64,000 nucleotides of DNA from Procambarus clarkii. Taxonomy: Eukaryota > Arthropoda > Malacostraca > Decapoda > Cambaridae. The notes below the pieces were generated by a model. It ran no database searches. It was not told where the DNA came from and saw only the letters and a list, made by a program, of their open reading frames with translations. Position numbers and translations under genes: made by a program. This document shows, piece after piece, positions 53,901-59,137 of this stretch (position 1 is the first letter of the stretch; each line of letters begins with the position of its first letter). The DNA is taken from positions 21,830,365-21,894,364 of the forward strand of contig NC_091195.1 in the NCBI RefSeq assembly GCF_040958095.1. The letters run 5' to 3'.

Positions 53901-56356
53901 TGGGTGGTAGTGGACCCCCATACCCACCCTGTGGGTGGTAGTGGACCCCCATACCCATCCTGTGGGTGGTAGTGGACCCCCATACCCACCCTGTGGGTGG
54001 TAGTGGACCCCCCCATACCCATCCTGTGGGTGGTAATGGACCCCCCATACCCATCCTGTGGGTGGTAATGGACCCCCCATACCCACCCTGTGGGTGGTAG
54101 TGGAGCCCCGTACCCACCCTGTGGGTGGTAGTGGAGCCCCGTACCCACCCTGTAGGTGGTAGTCGACCCCCATACCCATCCTGTGGGTGGTAGTGGACCC
54201 CCATACCCATCCTGTGGGTGGTAGTGGACCCCCATACCCACCCTGTGGGTGGTAGTGGACCCCCCATACCCACCCTGTGGGTGGTAGTGGACCTCCAATA
54301 CCCATCCTGTGGGTGGTAGTGGACCCCATACCCATCCTATGGGTGGTAGTGGACCCCCATACCCATCCTGTGGGTGGTAGTGGACCCCCATACCCACCCT
54401 GTGGGTGGTAGTGGACCTCCAATACCCATCCTGTGGGTGGTAGTGGACCCCATACCCATCCTGTGGGTGGTAGTGGCCCCCATACCCATCCTGTGGGTGG
54501 TAGTGGGCCCCATACCCATCCTGTGGGTGGTAGTGGCCCCCATACCCATCCTGTGGGTGGTAGTGGACCCCATACCCATCCTGTGGGTGGTAGTGGCCCC
54601 CATACCCATCCTGTGGGTGGTAGTGGCCCCCATACCCATCCTGTGGGTGGTAGTGGACCCCATACCCATCCTGTGGGTGGTAGTGGACCTCCAATACCCA
54701 TCCTGTGGGTGGTAGTAGACCCCCATACCCACCCTGTGGGTGGTAGTGGACCTCCAATACCCATCCTGTGGGTGGTAGTGGACCCCCATACCCACCCTGT
54801 GGGTGGTAGTGGCCCCCCATACCCACCCTGTGGGTGGTAGTGGCCCCCCATACCCACCCTGTGGGTGGTAGTGGCCCCCCATACCCACCCTGTGGGTGGT
54901 AGTGGACCTCCAATACCCATCCTGTGAGTGGTAGTGGACCCCCCATACTCATCCTGTGAGTCGTAGTGGACCCCCCATACCCACCCCGTGGGTGGTAGTG
55001 GACCCCCCATACCCACCCCGTGGGTGGTAGTGGACCCCCCCATACCCACCCTGTGGGTGGTAGTGGCTCCCATACCCATCCTGTGGGTGGTAGTGGACCC
55101 CCCATACTCATCCCGTGAGTGGTAGTGGACCCCCCATTCCCACCCCGTGGGTGGTAGTGGACCCCCCATACCCACCCTGTGGGTAGTAATGGACCCCCCC
55201 ATATCCATCCTGTGGGTGGTAGTGGACCCCCCATACCCACCCTGTGGGTAGTAATGGACCCCCCCATATCCATCCTGTGGGTGGTAGTGGACCCTATGCC
55301 CATACCATACCCATTTTGCAAGCAGTAATGGAAAAACTTTACAAGGCACATAATAGGTTCGGGAACTGAACCCCAAAATTCAAGTTGGGGGTTCAAAATT
55401 GAAAAATGGCAAGTTAGTCTTCATATGCTAGTTATACAGTTTTTAGTGAATTATTATATCAAGAAAGGGTATAAGACCCGTTGTCTTCTCAAATAATACA
55501 CCACTTACTGATATCAAAATCCACAATGGATAAAATATAATGTGTACAATACTGTACTATAAATAGCAACTTGCAAAAAGTTCACGTTTTCTATGCGGGC
55601 AATTTCGTACTAGCATTTTCTGTCCATTTTGACGACTCGAGAGGACAGGTTGCAAGATCGCTCACAGTCTCTAAGCTAAGCAACTTGTATAAACATTGAG
55701 CTAATTTGATATGCTTATCATGCATACCGCCCCTCATCCAGTAGGCAACAGTGGAAAGGTTACAATCATCTGCATTTATTACTCCACTTGGGAAACTGGG
55801 CATATTTTTGTTAACATTTCTCAGACAAGATCTTTTTTAATTAAATATTTACACAATTCTTGAATTGCATCCTGAGGGTGCAATTTTATTGCCCCCTCAG
55901 GATGCAATAAAATTGCAGACCTGTCTTATTTTCTGTATTAAGTAGTGGACCCCCCATATTACTTTATTTTATTTTGCAGACCTGTCTCTAAAGTCATGTA
56001 TATTTTAGCACTCAATCACACAGCGATGGTGTGTGTGTGTGTGCAAATAATTTCGCCGACACCGTTTACATTCGGTCAGATCTACATCAGAATACAAATA
56101 CACACACTCAAAAAGAACTTCAAAAGCCTCTTCGGACACAACTAAATTAAATGATCATACTTACTTGACGGTTCGAGAATGCCCGGTAGAGGTACACACC
56201 ACCGATGATGCCAATGCTCATGACCATCAGAGCAGTGATGAACACGCAGATGGTGGTAGCGGTGGAGACCCGTCGGCGAGCACTGGAAGAGAGCCAGGCC
56301 TCGACGTCACCATTGTTGGGGTCCAGGACAGTGTGGTCTACCCCACATTCTGTGCC
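17769..56356 (-). CDS. ITM2: Integral membrane protein 2 (ITM2/BRI2 family), six exons, N-terminus outside window
   Basis: Exons in transcript order are 56356-56165, 42916-42812, 34596-34453, 32811-32697, 23780-23634 and 17887-17769. All introns are GT-AG and the exits are phase 0, 0, 0, 1, 1. They give 273 visible residues plus a stop. Numbered from the first visible residue: transmembrane segment about 33-57 (type II, basic RRR on the cytosolic side), juxtamembrane CGIPY motif with Cys72, then a BRICHOS domain at about 140-228 with Asp154 and the Cys160/Cys220 pair. The dibasic site KKR at 237-239 is followed by a 34-residue C-terminal peptide. In this family BRICHOS acts as an intramolecular chaperone, and furin-like proteases release the peptide in the secretory pathway. 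The short N-terminal cytosolic exon is missing and must lie upstream, beyond 64000. Introns of 13.2, 8.2, 1.6, 8.9 and 5.7 kb are full of repeats. Family assignment is firm; which paralogue it matches is not. Confidence 0.93.
18480..19735 (+). mobile_element. DIRS-like tyrosine-recombinase retrotransposon relic
   Basis: The first part (before 18798) reads LLSNTVAPYHAALEGPVSFA and FFHLRPAYVPPESSSSLD, like the N-terminal core-binding part of DIRS/Ngaro-type tyrosine recombinases. After an inserted element the frame resumes KALFLLVTASGYWVGERH, then PPFLAKNE and finally AWGVWRSNKVMVARYLV with the candidate nucleophile Tyr. The usual Arg of the FRVGEL motif is Trp here and the HxxR region is degraded, so it is dead. 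Family recognition is from motif memory. Confidence 0.7.
18802..19193. mobile_element. piggyBac-like MITE, 392 bp, TTAA target duplication
   Basis: TTAA at 18798-18801 and 19194-19197 bounds an element starting CCCTTAGACAGCGGCTATGG and ending CCACAGCTTAAGGG. The ends are imperfect inverted repeats. CCC...GGG ends with TTAA duplications are the piggyBac hallmark. Leaving it out with one TTAA joins the host recombinase frame exactly (VFL then KALFLL). Confidence 0.85.
20005..20110 (+). mobile_element. Dispersed LINE-tail-like repeat
   Basis: The GAATAAAGGTAACTGCAGAA and GGCCTATTGGCCCATACGAG segments match a repeat I recall as widespread in decapod sequences. Fragment only. Confidence 0.45.
20783..22455 (-). 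mobile_element. CR1/Jockey-type LINE copy (LINE1) with intact reverse transcriptase frame
   Basis: The open frame runs from the (CA)n tract to TAG at 20831 with no stop. RT motifs in order (numbering from Met at 22531): AAGPDGVSPW 77-86, NYRPVSLTS 135-143, YLDLKKAFDRVPH 206-218 with catalytic Asp208, SGVPQGSVLAP 264-274, FADDAK 295-300 with Asp297/298. A C-terminal domain ends ECWEDGTPRA. The 3' tail repeats CTTAGGTAATTACA. The endonuclease is absent, so the copy is 5'-truncated at the CA run. Other copies of the family are at 33665-34180, 45025-46517, 48303-48388 and 52310-53118. Confidence 0.93.
22449..22516. repeat. (GT)n microsatellite at LINE 5' junction
   Basis: About 66 bp of perfect GT. 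On the - strand it is read as His-Thr repeats, which gives the LINE frame a false N-terminus. Confidence 0.95.
22520..23030. other. No feature recognised (ITM2 intron)
   Basis: Single-copy-looking sequence without conserved frames. Confidence 0.5.
23045..23197 (+). mobile_element. SINE family B-related 3' half with (TTTA)n tail
   Basis: CTCGAAACGCTTTGCG and TAGTGGCTTTAGGCATTGTA correspond to the CCCGAAACGC...TAGTGGCT core of family B. A second copy lies at 29237-29372 on - with an (ATA)n tail. Confidence 0.6.
23634..23780 (-). CDS. ITM2: ITM2 exon: BRICHOS second half with second Cys
   Basis: 147 bp, phase 1 in and phase 1 out, acceptor TTTACAG and donor GTAAGT. It encodes GYYNVDTQVVRETMRVV, YPPIEDL and AKYCANFSTYRMERI. 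Cys220 is the predicted disulfide partner of Cys160. Confidence 0.94.
24528..26125. mobile_element. Candidate TTAA-bounded (piggyBac-like) non-autonomous element
   Basis: The left end CCCTTAAACCGC (preceded by TCAA) and the right end GCAGTTTGAGGG (followed by TTAA at 26126-26129) are imperfect inverted repeats of the piggyBac MITE type. It is 1.6 kb and holds a degenerate repeat of about 190 bp. One flank is TCAA and not TTAA, so this is tentative. Confidence 0.45.
24900..25700. repeat. Degenerate tandem repeat of about 190 bp, four copies
   Basis: The TATGGTGAACA block recurs at about 25073, 25272, 25450 and 25642. It is followed each time by ACTTATATATAAC and TGTATATAGTG, and in the first three copies by a G-rich GGGAGGAG/GGGAGAAG segment. 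Confidence 0.75.
26440..27704. repeat. 79-bp tandem array, 16 copies, derived from a retroelement C-terminus
   Basis: ACAAATGTACGATTGCTGAC recurs every 79 bp from 26440. The flank plus first unit reads WFGHAEQMYDC, then LVKRVLK and later KNARKM on +, like the C-terminal GH-x-RM...LVKRV...R segment of endonuclease-reverse transcriptases. Copies are nearly identical; the CTGG/CTCG and GACAGG/GATAGG variants mark subsets. Confidence 0.93.
27705..28150. other. No feature recognised (ITM2 intron)
   Basis: Unique-looking sequence with a short repeat of TAACCTTACTTTTAA near 27989-28060. Confidence 0.5.
28161..29213. mobile_element. Candidate TTAA-bounded element with about 200-bp internal repeats
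   Basis: TTAA at 28157-28160 precedes CACTTTAGTGCGCGCGGCAC, and GGAAAGTG precedes TTAA at 29214-29217. Only CACTTT/AAAGTG pair at the ends. Inside, a degenerate block (GTTTATA..TTTCAC, CTCGAGCTACGT, TTCGCAATAAAATTC, ATGCATATAAATGT) recurs at about 28240, 28430, 28640 and 28845. Confidence 0.4.
29237..29372 (-). mobile_element. SINE family B-related tail with (ATA)n
   Basis: Reverse complement of the 23045-23197 tail (TAGAGCTAGTACATACAATG, GTAAGGTACATACATAAAGA), starting with an ATA run at 29237-29275. Confidence 0.6.
29380..32250. other. ITM2 intron without recognised gene, except one SINE
   Basis: A 139-codon frame at 30581-31000 contains one CPHC pair but no complete zinc finger and no recognised homology. 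The stretch is probably decayed repeat sequence. Confidence 0.5.
30192..30473 (-). mobile_element. tRNA-derived SINE, family B
   Basis: Reverse complement of the 9761-10046 element: a poly(T)/TTTA tail on the left, AGCATTTCGGGCAAGTCC, GGCCAGGATACAAACCC at the B box, and the head ACTACACCACGGGGACTGA on the right. Confidence 0.88.
32255..32375 (-). mobile_element. Foldback/SINE-like element, - orientation
   Basis: GGTCCAGGACAGACCAAAAC, GTGTGGTCTGGTCAACATAC and CACGTTATTGTGACTCCTCG are the reverse complement of the 2407-2530 copy. Confidence 0.7.
32697..32811 (-). CDS. ITM2: ITM2 exon: BRICHOS core with first Cys
   Basis: 115 bp, enters phase 0 and leaves phase 1, donor GTACGT. It encodes NTTGIIDLTSGRCYVMALD and then SHVLPPRTLLDLI, the family hallmark (compare DLNLDKCYV and VMPPRNLLELL in human BRI2, recalled). 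It carries Asp154 and Cys160. Confidence 0.95.
32880..33660. other. No feature recognised (ITM2 intron)
   Basis: No conserved frames or tandem structure seen. Confidence 0.5.
33665..34180 (+). mobile_element. 5'-truncated LINE1 copy (RT C-terminal part)
   Basis: The frame EKVQKHATKWLLDLKDK, MPKLEDRRKRGDMITTY, GTSRTRGHRFKL to CWEDRTPRA, then TAG and CACTTAGGTAATTAC, matches the 3' end of the 20783-22455 copy. It lies between two ITM2 exons. Confidence 0.9.
34453..34596 (-). CDS. ITM2: ITM2 exon: acidic linker and start of BRICHOS
   Basis: 144 bp, 48 codons, phase 0 on both sides, acceptor ATTCAG and donor GTAAGT. It is very acidic (GDDDAEW, EEFELDLDEDSYEEIRVPDF) and ends RFIHDFKF. This mirrors the IVHDF segment that opens the BRICHOS domain in vertebrate ITM2 proteins. 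Confidence 0.9.
34864..35353. mobile_element. TIR element (MITE), about 490 bp, inverted repeats over 100 bp
   Basis: The left arm CACTTGTGTATTTGTG, TAAGGAATTTACACAAGTC, TTTTGCACT, GTGCTTTGTCAA and GGACGAGACTTACATCTC is mirrored by the right arm GAGATGCAAGTCTCGTC, TTGACAAAGCAC, AGTGCAAAAGACTTGG and CAAATACACAAGTG. Non-coding. Confidence 0.8.
35980..36347. mobile_element. Palindromic MITE, 368 bp, with 8-bp target duplication
   Basis: It starts CAACCCATTCTCGCAAATTT and ends with its near reverse complement. The arms are complementary almost to the centre near 36165. GAGAAAAC flanks it as a direct repeat at 35972-35979 and 36348-36355. An 8-bp duplication suggests a hAT-type transposase (inference). 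Confidence 0.85.
37077..37740. repeat. GGCAA/GGGCA pentamer tract, about 660 bp
   Basis: Alternating AGGGC and AAGGC units, all G-rich on +. Uninterrupted GGGCA runs (for example about 37478-37523) satisfy the G3N2 quadruplex pattern. Stop-free frames of 180-240 codons here are repeat artefacts. A (AAT/AAC)n run precedes it at 37019-37058. Confidence 0.95.
37745..39180. other. Microsatellite-rich intron sequence
   Basis: Contains GGAATA-type short repeats (37749-37810), (AC)n at 38289-38338 and 38913-38941, and a T run near 38631-38647. No gene recognised. Confidence 0.7.
39190..41066 (+). mobile_element. Decayed LINE copy (LINE3)
   Basis: Broken frames show RLVEHLEDNSFVHTTRMGSG, YDQATKIRQERRVGRLYFLD, NNLPEGIDSFLSMFADDAKI (near 40160-40220), FRSIHITYVRPILEYAAPAW and LASLEDRRIREGMITTYKIL. 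The 3' tail is GCCAAAGCTCAACTCCCGCT followed by AGCACAACTAGGCGAGTAC. Dead by many stops. Confidence 0.85.
41066..41540. repeat. 14-bp GAGTACAACTGGGA minisatellite, about 34 copies
   Basis: The unit GAGTACAACTGG(G/C)A alternates with GCGAGTACAACTAG and GCACGTACAACTAA variants. It starts exactly where the LINE3 tail ends and uses the tail's own sequence. Part of the array is duplicated in blocks (41150-41220 resembles 41360-41425). Confidence 0.93.
41545..42800. other. No feature recognised (ITM2 intron)
   Basis: AT-rich sequence with a poly(A) run near 42667-42679. No conserved frame. Confidence 0.5.
42812..42916 (-). CDS. ITM2: ITM2 exon: juxtamembrane lumenal linker
   Basis: 105 bp, 35 codons, phase 0 on both sides, acceptor CTCCAG and donor GTAAAT. 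It contains RFRGWCGIPYERD. Its Cys corresponds to the cysteine of the YYCGIKY segment in vertebrate BRI2, which is implicated in dimer formation (family knowledge). A 51-bp minisatellite begins 65 bp upstream of the exon. Confidence 0.9.
42981..43180. repeat. 51-bp minisatellite, about 4 copies
   Basis: TATTGGGCAGCG recurs at 42981, 43032, 43083 and 43134. Each unit contains CACCCATCCTGTGAGTG, an imperfect hairpin; the first unit has the perfect CACTCA/TGAGTG form. Confidence 0.92.
43200..44740. other. Intron with low-complexity tracts
   Basis: Contains a G25 run at 44161-44185 inside a purine-rich AGGG region (44140-44250), (CT)n at 44293-44309, and (GCTT)n at 44680-44703 followed by (AC)n. 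No gene recognised. Confidence 0.7.
44745..44890 (+). mobile_element. LINE3 3'-end fragment ending in (AC)n
   Basis: AGATACAATAGAGCCCAGAA, GTACACCATTTGATTGACGG and GCCAAAGCTCAACCCCCGCA match the 40955-41066 tail and end AATTAGGCAAGTACACACAC. Confidence 0.75.
45025..46517 (+). mobile_element. LINE1 copy, frameshifted, interrupted by a foldback element and truncated by LINE2
   Basis: IPLHLIFQASLCTRNVADVW, NYRPVSLTSVIVKILEK and YLDLKK then a frameshift near 45360. SGVPQGSVLAP and FADDAKIIGRIRNLD follow on either side of the insert. The match ends at VVDGWNK near 46517, where - strand LINE2 sequence begins. Confidence 0.88.
45621..45792. mobile_element. Foldback element inserted in LINE1 with about 16-bp target duplication
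   Basis: Arms GTATGTTGACCAGACCACAC... and ...GTGTGGTCTGGTCAACAT are reverse complements through ACGTTTCGGTCCGTCCTGGA to a short centre near 45720. ACATGTTTGCTGATG occurs on both sides (45605-45620 and 45789-45803). The left side carries an extra CAGGCGATGAGTCACAATAA segment. Confidence 0.85.
46545..47189 (-). mobile_element. LINE2 3'-end copy, - strand
   Basis: The - strand frames show ITRTFKSRDPITMVALFKSL, LEYCSVLASPFRVG, DEIKHLNYWDRLKALQMYSL and FNILPATIRNIAGTTVDIFK to AAPSNSLVDQ. It forms an inverted pair with 47644-48300. Confidence 0.88.
47190..48300 (+). mobile_element. LINE2 3' half, + strand, nearly open
   Basis: A 270-codon frame (47381-48193) carries NWAAENNMMFNSDKFQVLGY, ITRTFKSRDPITMVVLLKSL, DEIKHLNYWDRLKALQMHSL and RKCRIEPVKSRGAMGTIR, then a frameshift. 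Upstream QGTVLAPLLFFILISDINK and a frameshifted FADD are relics of RT motifs. Confidence 0.88.
48303..48388 (+). mobile_element. Short LINE1 RT fragment
   Basis: IEFNVNK, then HLMECGIGENRPHTTYKL, matches the segment just after FADD in LINE1. Confidence 0.7.
48385..48800 (-). mobile_element. LINE endonuclease-domain relic
   Basis: The - strand reads MLETLMYQHVKQATRMREGD, VLSVLDLIFTRKEEEVFDIQ, HLPPLG and, after a frameshift, SDHVLLKIKYALQYNLEENG. This is the C-terminal LDLIFT...SDH signature of retroelement AP-endonucleases. Confidence 0.75.
48810..49990. other. Decayed repeat-like sequence, no gene
   Basis: No intact frame. Weak LINE-like traces on - only. Confidence 0.4.
50002..50272. repeat. 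52-bp minisatellite, about 5 copies
   Basis: CCTCAGG recurs at 50044, 50096, 50148, 50200 and 50252. The unit includes GACAGGTTTGGTGTGTGTTG and CAGATGTTATTGTGTTGATG. Confidence 0.93.
50330..50583. repeat. CATCTATC-type and (GGGA)n low-complexity tracts
   Basis: Imperfect CATC/TATC units (50330-50520) are followed by a GGGA run (50534-50573) ending in G-rich sequence. Confidence 0.85.
50795..51515. repeat. 34-bp minisatellite, about 21 copies
   Basis: GGGAGCTGCCTCCCTTTCAG with CTCATACTGCCCCT repeats every 34 bp and is almost invariant. Edge copies carry substitutions. GGGAGCTGCCTCCC is an imperfect palindrome. Confidence 0.95.
51615..52060 (-). mobile_element. Decayed LINE 3' end
   Basis: The - strand reads ELDKHLQ-like remnants, FNQVVIHTSGCEYKAWLTRQ and RPRRTGQRPGCRAVDPWN, the LVDQ...RPGxxAV style of LINE tails. 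Frames are broken. Confidence 0.55.
52310..53118 (+). mobile_element. 5'-truncated LINE1 copy ending in (AC)n
   Basis: It starts DDCHALQEDLDKMSIWSTTW immediately after ACACATATACACAGA and runs with frameshifts near 52455-52535. It is then open for 184 codons (52544-53098) and ends CTTAGGTAATTACACACAC. Confidence 0.9.
53120..53430. other. No feature recognised (ITM2 intron)
   Basis: Ordinary intron sequence between LINE1 and the next array. Confidence 0.5.
53440..55295. repeat. About 31-bp hairpin-unit minisatellite, about 60 copies
   Basis: The unit is GTGGTAGTGGACCCCCATAC followed by CCACCCTGTGG. CCCAC-CCT-GTGGG gives each unit a short stem. Unit length varies by C-run slippage and by GGCCCC/GGACCTCC variants. 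Stop-free frames of 650-663 codons on - follow from the repeat and are not genes. Confidence 0.95.
55320..56155. other. No gene recognised (ITM2 intron)
   Basis: Contains a small inverted repeat at 55868-55913 (TTGCATCCTGAGG...CCTCAGGATGCAA) and a GT run near 56029-56041. Confidence 0.6.
56165..56356 (-). CDS. ITM2: ITM2 exon: cytosolic tail end and transmembrane segment
   Basis: 192 bp, 64 codons, phase 0 on both sides, acceptor TTTCAG and donor GTAAGT. It encodes an acidic stretch, SSSARRRVSTATT, then the hydrophobic run ICVFITALMVMSIGIIGGVY and the exit YRAFSNRQ. The positive residues before the hydrophobic run fit an N-in (type II) membrane protein. Confidence 0.93.
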
Positions 56357-56399
56357 CTGAAAGCAGCAACAAGCAATCAATTACTATTCAGCCAATGAC

Positions 56400-57350
56400 A
56401 CACATTGCCTTCAATTATATACCATCAAAATAGTGTAAATAAAAATGATTGCAATTCAGGTTGTCTACTATAGAAAACACTCGCATTATAGACGTGACGC
56501 ACCTTCCTGTCATTATAGACGACACGTGCTGTTATCATAATTACGGTTATTGTGGCATTAATGGAGGTAATTGTGCTCAGAATGGCAACAGTGGAGGTAA
56601 TTTTGGCACTGGTGAAAATAATTGTTGTGGTACAGGTAACTGTTTAGGTGGTGCCAGAAGGCTAATGGTTGTAGTGGTATTAATGATGGTTGAAGTGGTT
56701 GGTGAAGCGGACTGCTGCTGGTTGTGGTGATAGCAACAGTGGTTGGTGGTGGTAGTGGTGGTGGTGGTGGTAGTGGCTGCTGATGGTGGTGATGGTGGCA
56801 GTGACTAGTGGTTATGGTTGTGGTGGTGATAGCCGCAGTGAATAGGGGTTGTTGTGGTGGTATGGGTGACTAGGGGTTGTAGTGGTGGTAGTGATGGTAG
56901 GAGTGACACTGGTAGCAGAGGCAACAGTGACAAGGTCAGGATAGCAATCTTGGCAGGTATACTGGCAGAAGCAGTCACAAGGACTTTTAACTTCTGCAGT
57001 CTGTTTAAACAACAACAAGGCAGCAATGGGATATTGTAGAGACAGAATACAAACGTAATTACAAGAAATCATTCTGCCATTCAGAGCATAACAATGCACA
57101 TCACACCTATCGTGTCAACAATACCAACATGCAGCAAACTGATGAATAGTCAAATGGACCTTTGACTTCAGCGAAAAGAAAGTGATCATTCAACTGTACA
57201 AATATCTGGTGTGCCCCATTTGAACTACTAAATCTAAGCATGATAACTTCATCTTCATGAGGACATTATTGCTTTGAAGTACTGTATAAAACAGATTGAT
57301 AAAAAATCAATCCAGAACTAAGTCGGGTTGCAAGATCAGGACAGGTTGGA
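56400..57350. other. Intron with degenerate GGT/TGG-rich tract
   Basis: 56560-56930 is rich in imperfect GGTGGT/AGTGGT triplets. No exon for the ITM2 N-terminus was found here or up to 64000. Confidence 0.6.
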
Positions 57351-57353
57351 GGG

Positions 57354-57602
57354 GAGGGAGCCGGTCGGCCGAGCGGACAGCACGCTGGACTTGTGATCCT
57401 GTGGTCCTGGGTTCGATCCCAGGCGCCGGCGAGAAATAATGGGCAGAGTTTCTTTCACCCTATGCCCCTGTTACCTACCAGTAAAATAGGTACCTGGATG
57501 TTAGTCAGCTGTCACGGGCTGCTTCCTGGGGGTGGAGGCCTGGTCGAGGACCGGGCCGCGGGGACACTAAAGCCCCGAAATCATCTCAAGATAACCTCAA
57601 GA
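57354..57602 (+). mobile_element. tRNA-derived SINE, family A, well preserved
   Basis: The head GCCGGTCGGCCGAGCGGACA contains a Leu/Ser-type A box and CCTGGGTTCGATCCCAGG gives a full T-stem/loop with B box. The body has GTTTCTTTCACCCTATGCC and AGGCCTGGTCGAGGACCGGG, and the tail TCATCTCAAGATAACCTCAA. Confidence 0.93.
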
Positions 57603-57604
57603 AG

Positions 57605-58010
57605 TCTACTCTCATGCTGGGAACGGATGAAGGTCACAGGATTAACACTACAAACCAGACGTGAAGTGGCTGATCTCGGAGATCTTTAAAATCCTGATCA
57701 AGTTATATTAATCCAGTCCACTAATTTAAAAGGCCAGAGTAACACATGCAAAGGCAACAGCTTCAGGCTCATCTAGCCACAATGTAGGACAGAAAACAGG
57801 AGATGCTTTTTTACCAATAGGGTTATAAACCCATGGAATCACCTACATGCCTGAACCATAATTGCCAAGCCATCACTATAGTTCAAAATCAAGTTGGAAA
57901 AAAAGTATAAGAAAAAAATGGGGATGACCTTTGATAAGCCACCACCCTTCCTGTCCCCATGGAGGCCACTCGAGATGGTGGCCATCAGGTAAATTCAACA
58001 GCAGTACACT
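57605..58010 (+). mobile_element. LINE C-terminal relic of a further family
   Basis: VTGLTLQTRREVADLGDLFK and, frameshifted, CRTENRRCFFTNRVINPWNH resemble the RRERGDLI...RTxxRKNFFxxRVVNPWN part of LINE proteins. Dead. Confidence 0.6.
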
Positions 58011-58214
58011 GGCCCATCAATTTTCTTAGTGTCTTAATACACAAATTGTAGGAGCAGGAGGAATATGATGAATCAATCTTAAGAGCACTCTTGTGTACAA
58101 AAGGGGTTGATCCGGTAGCTCCTGCAAAGATATGGCTAAACAGACTTAAGTGACCTTTCAGTTGAATATAAAATTAGGGATTATAAACTTTCCAGATAAA
58201 ACTGGTAAGATGAA

Positions 58215-58735
58215 GTGGCAATATCTGTGAGGGACAAACTCACAAGGACTATATCTGTGAGGGACAAACTCACAAGGACTATATCTGTGAGGGACAAACT
58301 CACAAGGACTATATCTGTGAGGGACAAACTCACAAGGACTATATCTGTGAGGGACAAACTCACAAGGACTATATCTGTGAGGGACAAACTCACAAGGACT
58401 ATATCTGTGAGGGACAAACTCACAAGGACTATATCTGTGAGGGACAAACTCACAAGGACTATATCTGTGAGGGACAAACTCACAAGGACTATATCTGTGA
58501 GGGACAAACTCACAAGGACTATATCTGTGAGGGACAAACTCACAAGGACTATATCTGTGAGGGACAAACTCACAAGGACTATATCTGTGAGGGACAAACT
58601 CACAAGGACTATATCTGTGAGGGACAAACTCACAAGGACTATATCTGCGAGGGACAAACTCACAAGGACTATATCTGTGAGGGACAAACTCACAAGGACT
58701 ATATCTGTGAGGGACAAACTCACAAGGACTATACA
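58215..58735. repeat. 30-bp satellite-like array, about 17 copies, almost invariant
   Basis: ATATCTGTGAGGGACAAACT plus CACAAGGACT repeats with a single visible substitution (CTGCGA near 58646). TGTGAG...CTCACA makes a 6-bp stem with a 7-nt loop in each unit. The 30-bp period keeps several frames open (198-244 codons); these are artefacts. Confidence 0.96.
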
Positions 58736-58806
58736 GAAAATACTGTACATTTGTGTACACACAGCCAATAACAATGCTTCCATATCTGGACAAAGCAGGA
58801 GGCAAT

Positions 58807-59069
58807 CTTGAGGTTACATTATCTTGAGATGATTTTGGGGCTTGGCATCCCTGCGGCCCGGTCCTCGAACAGGCCTCCTCTTTGTTACACACCCCCAGGA
58901 AGCAGCCCGTAGCAGCTGTCTAACTCCCAGGTGCCTATTTATTGTTAGGCGAATAGGTACATCAGGGTGCAAACTTTTTGCCCATTTCTGTCTGCCTCCA
59001 CCAGGGATCGAACCCGGAACCTCAGGACCACGAATCTGAAGCGCTGTCCACACAGCTGTCAGGCGCCCT
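58807..59069 (-). mobile_element. tRNA-derived SINE, family A, - strand
   Basis: TTGAGGTTACATTATCTTGA on the left is the tail, CCGGTCCTCGAACAGGCCTC the body, GGGATCGAACCCGG the B box in reverse and CACACAGCTGTCAGGCGCC the head. Confidence 0.9.
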
Positions 59070-59137
59070 CGTCAGAACGGATGCGAGGCAGCCACGTCCA
59101 ACAGCCTGGTTGACCAGATAACCAACCGGCAAGCTTA

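Noticed and set aside
53385..55396. Open frames of 650 and 663 codons on -
   Set aside because: Products of the 31-bp minisatellite; two different frames are equally open and the translation is a low-complexity repeat.
56449..56730. 93-codon Gly/Asn/Cys-rich frame on +
   Set aside because: Lies in a GGT/AAT-rich degenerate repeat in an ITM2 intron; no homology and wrong strand for the gene.
57354..57430. Functional tRNA gene
   Set aside because: A and B boxes and a good T-arm are present, but the sequence continues into a SINE body shared with two other copies and the acceptor stem is imperfect.
58158..58892. Open frames of 198-244 codons on both strands
   Set aside because: 30-bp repeat is a multiple of three and lacks stops in these frames; simple artefact.
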